NCBI RefSeq assembly: GCF_914767665.1
Contig: NC_059506.1
Location: 24,467,825 to 24,531,824, forward strand
Direction of reading: 5' to 3'
DNA from: Harmonia axyridis
Taxonomy: Eukaryota > Arthropoda > Insecta > Coleoptera > Coccinellidae
DNA length: 64,000 bases
Shown here: one piece after another, positions 62,901 through 64,000 of the stretch
Numbering within the stretch: the first letter of the stretch is position 1
Layout: each line of letters begins with the position of its first letter
Made by a program: the position numbers and the translations under genes
The notes under the pieces: model-generated
Database searches by the model: none
Told to the model about the DNA's origin: nothing
Seen by the model: the letters and a program-made list of their open reading frames with translations, nothing else

Positions 62901-63148
62901 AGCAGTAGTATTTGAAATTCATGTATCAATGTATCATGTATTCCAAAATCTATTATGTAGTCAACATTATTCCCTTCAAAGTAGGAATGAAATAATAATA
63001 AACTCACCACTCAATTTGTGAAAACTCCTAACAATAGGGTTACTGTTCACTTCACAAACATATATTCCAGAATCAGTTGTTTTTGCCTGTTTAATGAGTA
63101 ACACCCAAACATCTCCTCCTGAAGGTACAGATGTTTCTTCCATAGATT
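23753..63148 (-). CDS. Ig / DB-module / fibronectin type III transmembrane protein (multi-exon, 5' end outside window)
   Basis: This spliced minus-strand gene has 13 coding exons: 63148-63008, 62255-62094, 59389-59162, 48640-48273, 46699-46410, 32996-32654, 28399-28072, 27188-27013, 26871-26733, 26647-26518, 26429-25990, 25934-24826 and 23947-23753. All introns are GT-AG and phases join without a break, leaving 1,348 codons plus stop. Domain order is half Ig, DB, FN3, DB, FN3, DB, FN3, FN3, Ig, Ig, DB, FN3, one transmembrane helix and a cytoplasmic tail. DB modules are recognised by paired CC and spaced cysteines, FN3 by W..P and the Y.V.V.A.N..G strand, Ig by paired Cys with D.G.Y.C. The order matches nematode igdb-type 'Ig-like and fibronectin type-III domain-containing' proteins, so a cell-surface adhesion or receptor-like role is inferred. 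The signal peptide must lie upstream of the window. Introns of up to 13.7 kb are packed with transposons and one nested gene. Confidence 0.93.
24119..24780 (+). mobile_element. LINE RNase H and C-terminal fragment
   Basis: Plus-strand translation gives DSQAMLKALRSHIIGSK, VFFVWIHGHSEIKGKEEANT, LARRGV and, further on, ECRFCGEKEET. That is the RNase H domain end and CCHC-like tail of an I/R1-type LINE. It sits in the last intron of the large gene in antisense orientation, with many stops. Confidence 0.75.
24826..25934 (-). CDS. Exon: Ig domain 3, DB module 4, FN3 domain 5, transmembrane helix, start of tail
   Basis: The largest exon. It has Ig domain 3 (SVTLECKV, then DVGDYFCHAENAFGS), DB module 4 (ITQCC to INCFHENQD), FN3 domain 5 (VKIVWDPP, YEYVIKAGNNKG), and a short stalk. 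A helix of about 24 hydrophobic residues follows (VAVAVILAIIGVILIVCGAV), then a basic RNKK stop-transfer and FENPSYLREVNMDHIQ. NPSY fits an NPxY endocytic or adaptor-binding motif. The donor after CAG is GTGAGAAA. Reading through it adds five residues and a stop (TAA at 24808-24810), so intron retention would give a shorter tail. Confidence 0.95.
25990..26429 (-). CDS. Exon: second half of FN3 domain 4 and Ig domain 2
   Basis: The FN3 half has LEPNTQYIVYVKAMTDKGAS. A complete Ig-like domain follows, with MTILCIAMGTP and QISCYADNGYG as the cysteine strands. The Ig lacks the usual tryptophan after the first cysteine. It leaves in phase 1 at donor GTAAGTTA. Confidence 0.93.
26518..26647 (-). CDS. 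Exon: first half of FN3 domain 4
   Basis: It encodes DSQWVKGVIFHPHSLAV, then WVTITWQPPEFSHPSDQITY. It leaves in phase 2 at donor GTTTGTT, completing a Ser codon with the first base of the next exon. Confidence 0.9.
26733..26871 (-). CDS. Exon: second half of FN3 domain 3 (NAGNAG acceptor)
   Basis: It encodes VEVNSTTATLTGLEKKG and YHIFVVSKNRHGTSLPS, the E-G strands of FN3 domain 3. The acceptor is a tandem CAGCAG, so the exon can begin at 26871 (one extra Gln) or 26868; both keep frame. It leaves in phase 1 at donor GTAGGTTT. Confidence 0.9.
27013..27188 (-). CDS. Exon: first half of FN3 domain 3
   Basis: It encodes GTGILPGPIAELHA, then VLLEWEPPQDGSN and YIVNYQKV. It ends LLKLDQ in phase 0 at donor GTAAGC. 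The tryptophan strand and proline pair place it as strands A to C' of an FN3 domain. Confidence 0.92.
27189..28071. other. Intron, nothing recognised
   Basis: Intron between DB module 3 and FN3 domain 3. It is A+T-rich with an adenine-rich stretch near 27735-27765; the short frames here are unsupported. Confidence 0.5.
28072..28399 (-). CDS. Exon: DB module 3
   Basis: It starts VIEEELEEASTYNVTACC and contains VCLPLC, LLRCGAGGRNHGACC, NCLSLC and a final VQCFEEG. Phase 0 in, phase 1 out, donor GTAGGTT. It lies about 300 bp from the ATG of the divergent nested gene at 28696, so the two share a short interval. Confidence 0.93.
28696..30504 (+). CDS. Galactose mutarotase (aldose 1-epimerase)-like protein, probable pseudoenzyme, nested gene
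   Basis: Intronless 602-residue gene inside an intron of the Ig/DB/FN3 gene, on the opposite strand. The first ATG in frame is at 28696; the frame is open 18 bases further upstream without another ATG. Residues about 1-50 are a Ser/Thr/Pro-rich leader. The mutarotase fold follows: INYGARI, LGFD, LGRCANYI (138-143), NGGDIGFDKVVW (168-179), NLTHLCYFNLAG (234-245), GYDQNF (305-310), SGRMIEIYSSQ. About 150 residues, highly charged and helical with Cys and Glu clusters, are then inserted before the terminal strands NYPNAIN..GFPNVVLKPGEVY. Active members of this family interconvert sugar anomers with two His and a Glu. Here those positions read Asn (LHGG to YNGG), Leu (NLTNHSYF to NLTHLCYF) and Thr (LETQ to ITPG), so catalysis is unlikely. 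The function is unknown. The intronless, nested state suggests a retrocopy, which is an inference. Confidence 0.93.
   Translation: MDEGPSEGTNRNGNEDISTATQDTCSRAQKRRTSEKTPSPPPPTPDFAFIRHYQTKAVEVVEDFYSTFIDEKGCQHHIKKFTWRNYNKITVSVINYGARIVVMKAPDKRGKPVDILLGFDEIEGHLQNGNYPLGACLGRCANYIKEGTFYLNHNMSYLTKNIGRHHYNGGDIGFDKVVWTPYVDESRVIMTYVSNNKEEGYPGQLFVKITFELCRRNQFRIDYEAYCSEPTIVNLTHLCYFNLAGSNQGPEEMYNHILSINANCYTIQDDDHIPTGEIKNVVNTIYDFQIPKCLSKVIGIRPNDGYDQNFCINCGVDNQECFVSRLFHPPSGRMIEIYSSQKGAVFSTGNEFGTGAPVPIDELFGKPYTCSTTSLVVGSIYRNVKEILAIDNTRDYFEMRNLIDLVKGVELGDKDNMDKVNLTKIQRQYLERIQHYCEACEPKLKKCQEVLDAVDYILREAKPPAEPEVEDEVLEDHEVRERILSQFSAILDSVKDVNDGKRTTNKKIQGKGDYMYKAHCGVAITPGNYPNAINTNGFPNVVLKPGEVYRHTTSYRFWVRAGNPNNWIKRKIYEATYDEKQAAKLRDEVKAAGILNTAIKRD
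30505..32653. other. Remainder of host intron after the nested gene
   Basis: Holds the 3' flank of the mutarotase-like gene and A+T-rich DNA. A stretch near 32470-32620 has a short frame (MRMMKPIEPSKDPCGIPEG) of unknown origin. No domain was recognised. Confidence 0.4.
32654..32996 (-). CDS. Exon: end of DB module 2 and FN3 domain 2
   Basis: The first residues complete DB module 2 (CMRYMSEYTNCLLQGYG). A full FN3 domain follows, from LPSAPIGVHL to the donor after ITFRTESK, with IIHWDLP and YEVYVEAVNTHGVGTPS. Acceptor TTACAG, donor GTAAGAAA. It lies on the 5' side of the intron that hosts the nested mutarotase-like gene. Confidence 0.93.
33195..33330. repeat. Solo unit related to the 14.7-17.2 kb array
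   Basis: Contains attggcacatgaatcgagcg, ctcaagaactcctgatttta and then the cttttcacaatttttcaag type of continuation, matching the cgaacg/ctcgaaagctcctgac landmark of the tandem array. Similar single units occur near 48850 and 60885. Confidence 0.5.
34334..35324 (+). mobile_element. Mariner transposon, inactive copy B
   Basis: The left end ggtgaacaactttccttctg and right end (complement) ggcgtacaactttgtttccg match copy A. Fragments of the same transposase appear in order: MKKSAAEAHRMLSNTYVE, GRTCREWFQRFKNGVFDVE, NWVPYELRQRDVEQRLFACD, LDNAQPHVKK, and the C-terminal LEKREKVVASDGQYSG-like end. Frameshifts and an internal deletion make it dead. Confidence 0.85.
35330..36185. other. Unassigned stretch with a coding-like segment
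   Basis: Around 35826-36000 the plus strand reads QWQPRVGLCFDRFMF and SMDITPVSFDCLLGKSWMFD without a stop, but no start, splice context or family could be assigned. Probably more transposon debris. Confidence 0.25.
36190..36700 (+). mobile_element. Mariner relic, second family, copy 2 (fragment)
   Basis: From about 36451 it matches the 38.2-kb copy closely: ATTGATGAAAAGTACATCAC, YDNVKRKRL, VLCVRCDWQGIIYYELLPP and LLTRNCTVNNWTI. The preceding 36190-36430 segment (actctagaacgaatttcatg, actcgaaatcctcga) is repeated around 36760 and after 37903. Confidence 0.7.
36781..37900. mobile_element. Foldback element 2 (about 1.1 kb palindrome)
   Basis: Same family as the 5304 element, with ends cagggtgggcaaataagcga and its complement and TA flanks. 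The arms are near reverse complements of each other and contain the same atatctcaggatccactcat block. It is inserted inside the repeated segment that flanks the mariner fragments, so it is younger than that duplication. Confidence 0.88.
38100..39080 (+). mobile_element. Mariner relic, second family, copy 3
   Basis: Nearly full-length transposase with stops: SRTGSPIVENVDEIMDIV, DRHISSVSIAKELKIAQK, WVPHELRQKNLMDRISNC, FLKRFETGDEK-stop-ITYDNV, LLCVRCDWKGIICYELL, then AYNFAGEKFAPKEACENR and GFYERGIMILP. The 3' terminal repeat ends tcactacacc at 39080. The second-aspartate region is scrambled. Confidence 0.85.
39655..39845 (-). pseudogene. Possible small membrane-protein relic
   Basis: A minus-strand ATG at 39831 starts SENIKRPSISGGVIEQINFG. 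In the next frame over, the following sequence reads TLAVLVVGAAAIAVLLGITL then SQVMKK and a stop, a convincing transmembrane helix. One frameshift would join them. It could be a decayed retrocopy of a small one-helix membrane protein, or chance. No known family was matched. Confidence 0.3.
40209..40940. mobile_element. Non-autonomous hAT element (732 bp)
   Basis: It begins CAGGGCCGGCGCTCGC and ends (complement) CAGGGCCGTCGTTAGG. It is flanked by a perfect 8-bp duplication, cagccaac, at 40201-40208 and 40941-40948. No transposase frame. Its sequence attgccgcccatcg resembles the 3485-4780 hAT element's aactgccgccc, so they may be related. Confidence 0.9.
41281..41520 (+). repeat. Diverged duplication, copy 1
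   Basis: Pairs with 43832-44060 in the same orientation: tggaaaaagcaactcaagaa, cctgatataatctg, ttcacaatcccccttgatta, gaaccgaatatttctaag and ggaaactttaaattgaaact. Non-coding; identity is roughly four in five by eye. Confidence 0.75.
42305..43418 (+). mobile_element. Mariner transposon, inactive copy C
   Basis: Ends gggtatacgattttgctacc and (complement) ggcgtagaactttgcttccg. Transposase blocks in order: FCFNMKKSAAATHRMLSNSY, GRTCREWFQRFKKGDFDVEN, NWVPYELKPRYVERRLFGCE, SMLSIWWDQHGVVYYELLKP, LQHDNAQPQIAKVVKTYLET, and a frame-disturbed HPPYSP region near 43260. Largest intact piece 42482-42727. It is inserted between two copies of a further duplicated segment (about 42190-42296 and 43450-43645). 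Confidence 0.87.
43832..44060 (+). repeat. Diverged duplication, copy 2
   Basis: Second copy of the 41281-41520 segment, followed by a richer-complexity block to about 44300 that is not repeated elsewhere in the window. Confidence 0.75.
44554..45444. mobile_element. Foldback element 3 (about 0.9 kb palindrome)
   Basis: Ends cagggtgttcgatctcagac and (complement) cacggtgttctatttcagac, flanked by TATA on both sides. Arms of about 400 bp pair through catcttttgacgtatatttg, aggcttgaacgagc and further blocks. No coding capacity. Confidence 0.85.
45700..46260. repeat. 275-bp tandem duplication
   Basis: aacgtgaaatatcaaccaaa near 45703 recurs near 45978, with the same following order (aaatattctttttcaatatt, atatttcatgttttaat, ataatgttttttcttcatat). 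Non-coding intron sequence. Confidence 0.8.
46410..46699 (-). CDS. Exon: DB module 2
   Basis: Cysteine-rich exon starting VQQKEVGEAPKL, with TCCRDKG, PCINKLC, TFSCL, TPCCKERGLPDLC and QQLC. This is the DB-module spacing repeated elsewhere in the protein. Phase 0 in, phase 2 out. No uninterrupted open frame flags it, because introns close the frame on both sides; it was found by translation and splice sites. Confidence 0.9.
46700..48272. other. Intron, nothing recognised
   Basis: A+T-rich intron between FN3 domain 1 and DB module 2. No transposon ends or coding blocks were seen. Confidence 0.5.
48273..48640 (-). CDS. Exon: fibronectin type III domain 1
   Basis: A complete FN3 domain in a single exon. 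It starts ELLPSQPEELEVEAL, has the IKVMWEYP tryptophan strand and ends with YEVTVTAVNKHGSSLPS. An unusually long loop between strands C and E carries DNPPPLPTS. Enters in phase 1 and leaves in phase 0 through donor GTAAGGG. Confidence 0.93.
48840..48970. repeat. Solo unit related to the 14.7-17.2 kb array
   Basis: gattggcgcacgaatgaacc, actccagacttcacg, then gaattttccatgcttgtgat gatg. The last block is the complement of the array landmark catcatcagaagcatggaaa. Confidence 0.45.
49124..49750. mobile_element. Foldback element 4 (0.63 kb palindrome)
   Basis: Ends cagggtcctgcaatagtgcg and (complement) agggtcctgcaacactgcgt. Arms of about 290 bp are close reverse complements (aaaatattagggatttttttc against its complement). 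The centre is a purine-rich aaaaaaggaaaaaaggaaag run. Flanked by ta. Confidence 0.88.
50690..51010. repeat. Diverged direct repeat with 52870-53180
   Basis: Shared order: caaaatggtgaatgcgt, tttccatcattcaataaaac, tcaatccatcgaaaaagtgaaatgtc, ttctgttatgcatgaatg and gattgtttcgcaag. The second copy reads ttccaacattcaataaacc, ccatctgaaaaatgaaatgtc, actccattatgcacgaatg. Non-coding. Confidence 0.6.
51667..51801. repeat. 30-bp inverted repeat, 75-bp spacer
   Basis: tcgatatttatctctcgtat-gatctgctca pairs with tgagcagatcatacaagcga-taaatattga at 27 of 30 positions. It may be a MITE or a structured element in the intron. Confidence 0.75.
54640..54860 (+). mobile_element. LINE 3' fragment
   Basis: Shares the 3' end of the 24119-24780 LINE: tagcctccttgaagccatcc, tattggagttcatta, gaactggaaggcga, ggcacaatagacaagtg. 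The region 54643-54843 is open by chance of truncation. Confidence 0.65.
55090..55360. repeat. Dispersed CGTCTT cluster
   Basis: About ten CGTCTT hexamers (acgtcttaatt, ttcgtctttaac, aaacgtcttcg, cacgtctttg, accgtcttcacg, ctcgtcttagg, cccgtcttcgg) are spread at irregular spacing. It could be the untranslated leader of a retroelement; no coding part is visible within 54860-56100. Confidence 0.5.
56150..56680. other. High-complexity block inside the 10.5-kb intron
   Basis: Unlike the surrounding intron it is rich in G+C and free of repeats (gggcgcgtcgaaaacgctgg, cccgatcggagcgccgtgaa). Short frames on both strands look like shadows of each other. It may be a conserved regulatory element. Confidence 0.3.
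57180..57560 (+). mobile_element. Mariner relic, third family
   Basis: Plus-strand VLSHHKLELCEIAVELKISK and GTILTILRENLSMRKI form the helix-turn-helix region of a mariner transposase. After a deletion come FQWLSQKKGQTINSENYI, corresponding to the FIDYLEKGKTINSEYY block. It is internally deleted. Confidence 0.65.
57597..58440 (-). mobile_element. LINE RNase H and zinc-knuckle C-terminal fragment
   Basis: The minus strand reads, in shifting frames, LKGVRIYITMDSQSTLRSL, HCGIEGNEKADELAKNALRL-like blocks, and the intact tail 58019-57696 (EHCRCKYFLYRVGKSADEIC, ILCGKEVKTAEHIVCRCPRL). This is the RNase H domain plus HCCC-type terminal finger of an I/R1-like LINE, ending in an (AAT)n tail at 57597. 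Confidence 0.8.
59162..59389 (-). CDS. Exon: second half of DB module 1
   Basis: It contains the conserved DB core: a C, then C.ADGRNHVPCC, a C..VC pair, then Y.....C. It ends with EGIG, which leads into the FN3 linker in the next exon. Acceptor TTCACAG, donor GTAAGTCT; phase 1 on both sides. Confidence 0.92.
59620..60000 (+). repeat. Possible relic starting gggtgggcaaat
   Basis: It begins gagggtgggcaaatttcgat, close to the foldback family end, but no matching inverted end was found. The frame at 59790-59996 (LILNPHTGTALRGMHWRARR) is unassigned. Confidence 0.3.
60880..61015. repeat. Solo unit related to the 14.7-17.2 kb array
   Basis: cagttggcgcatgaatgacg, agcgcttaaaagctcctgat, cagggcctttctcatttgtt and gaatttttcatgattctgac follow the landmark order seen in the array and at 48840. 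Confidence 0.5.
61036..61302 (-). mobile_element. Internally deleted mariner copy D (267 bp)
   Basis: Ends ggcgttcaaatttacttccc and (complement) ggtgtacaactcggttcatc, both flanked by TA. On the minus strand, the only coding remnant is the transposase C-terminus QREIPTLLERWEKVVANDGQ YSES then stop, the same family as copies A-C. This is a natural MITE-like derivative. Confidence 0.82.
62094..62255 (-). CDS. Exon: linker and start of DB module 1
   Basis: It reads from the end of the Ig domain (SVVSKALQPP) through a linker with two N-glycosylation-like sites into the first part of a DB module, with DCC and C.GFC cysteine spacing. Phase is 1 on both sides. The acceptor is CCAG and the donor GTATGTG. 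Confidence 0.88.
62256..63007. other. Intron, nothing recognised
   Basis: A+T-rich intron between the first visible Ig exon and DB module 1. Confidence 0.5.
63008..63148 (-). CDS. Exon: C-terminal half of first Ig domain
   Basis: The most 5' exon visible. It carries strands E-G of an Ig domain, including the signature DSGIYVCEVN, and ends in phase 1. The acceptor is TTTGCAG and the donor GTGAGTT. It enters with two bases of a split codon, so the B-strand cysteine half of the domain must be in an exon beyond this one. None was found between 63149 and 64000. Confidence 0.9.
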
Positions 63149-63634
63149 CTGCAAAGAAATGAAATGAGAATTAATAATACAGTAGGGTTTATATCAAAGA
63201 ATTCGTTTCAGACAATCATACTAAACAATAATGTCCTAACGGTTATAATGCCATAGCTTATTTTCTTTTGAGATTTAAAGTTTGAGTTTATAACCAGAAA
63301 AAAATCTTGCATCAATAGGGCTGTGCCGATAAAGATTATGTATACAGTTACAGAACCTCAACAAAATGAACTGATGATCTCAAATGATATTCTCTGAGGT
63401 TCCAAAAAGATCTGGTTGGCGAAAAAAAAATTTAGAATCTCTGACGTCAAGTCAGGAACTTTCAAACGTTTGTTGATTTTTAACAATTTGATCGAATGAT
63501 CTAAAAATATGGAAATAATAAATGCTGTTTCGAATATTTTGTATACAAATTTGTCTATTTGGGGTGATATATATCTTTTCAAAAATTATGTCACTATGTC
63601 ACACCATAGACCTTGAATGCCGGACCTGGAGCAG

Positions 63635-63710
63635 AGGTGGAGGATGGTATTGAAAAGTTAGAAGAGCATTGGAGTACATGTACCACTCTCGAAGGTAATT
63701 ATATTGAGCA
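63635..63710 (+). mobile_element. Mariner transposase C-terminal scrap
   Basis: Plus-strand DGIEKLEEHWSTCTTLEGNY IEQ then stop at about 63707 matches the typical mariner end (GIEKLEERWxKCIxLxGDYVE). Nothing upstream of it is retained. The following 63715-63900 block is of higher complexity and unassigned. Confidence 0.6.
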
Positions 63711-64000
63711 ATAGAATCTGCAACGATTTTGCACGCTTAGGTCCATGGTACGCTACTGGAATTTTCGAAGACGCGGTAATTTGCCAGTTGATCGTGTACC
63801 ATCGGTCGGAGCGCGGATGCGCGGATCTAGAGAGAATCTTCTGGGAGATTTTCAATAGTTGTCGAGACTTCAGCAAGGATACGTACCTAAGATTTAGATT
63901 GTAGTCATTATTAATTTAATTTGATATTTGGAATCTAATTTATCGGCGAGAATTGTGTCGGGATTCTCGGTAAGTGTTGACATGAATATTTGTATTCAAC

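Noticed and set aside
63704..63904. 66-residue plus-strand frame as the missing first Ig exon or a gene
   Set aside because: No Ig strand pattern on either strand, no consistent splice sites, and it follows a mariner scrap.

Overview
The window looks like a piece of an A+T-rich arthropod, most likely insect, nuclear genome. It has GT-AG introns, no bacterial-style operons, and many Tc1/mariner, hAT and LINE relics of types common in insects. A beetle is plausible, but the sequence does not prove it.

The backbone is one large minus-strand gene whose last 13 coding exons run from 63148 down to 23753. It encodes a single-pass membrane protein built from Ig, DB-module and fibronectin type III domains. 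It resembles the nematode 'Ig-like and fibronectin type-III domain-containing' (igdb-type) proteins. Every splice junction is phase-consistent, giving about 1,348 residues ending in a transmembrane helix and a short tail with an NPSY motif. The 5' end (signal peptide, first half of the first Ig domain) lies beyond 64000.

A second gene is nested on the plus strand in one intron (28696-30504). It is an intact, intronless 602-residue aldose-1-epimerase (galactose mutarotase)-fold protein. The three catalytic positions appear substituted and about 150 residues are inserted before the last strands, so it is probably a pseudoenzyme. Downstream of the large gene, a candidate minus-strand exon at 8331-8703 encodes an Asn-Gly-His repeat tract.

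The remainder is introns and intergenic DNA full of mobile elements. There are decayed mariner-type transposons of at least five families (about 7.2, 12.2, 17.8, 18.9, 21.8, 34.3, 36.5, 38.2, 42.3, 57.2, 61.0 and 63.6 kb). Two non-autonomous hAT elements have 8-bp target duplications. Four long foldback elements start with CAGGGT or a close variant (5.3, 36.8, 44.5, 49.1 kb). LINE fragments lie at 0.2, 9.3, 24.1, 54.6 and 57.6 kb. A tandem array of about seven units of a dispersed repeat occupies 14.7-17.2 kb.

The most unusual small element is a canonical type I hammerhead ribozyme on the minus strand at about 10611-10667. It has complete core residues and a loop-less 4-bp stem III, the form known from Penelope-like and related retroelements. 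The last host exon may also have taken its final codons and stop from a tRNA-derived SINE-like sequence. No tRNA or rRNA gene and no CRISPR array was recognised.
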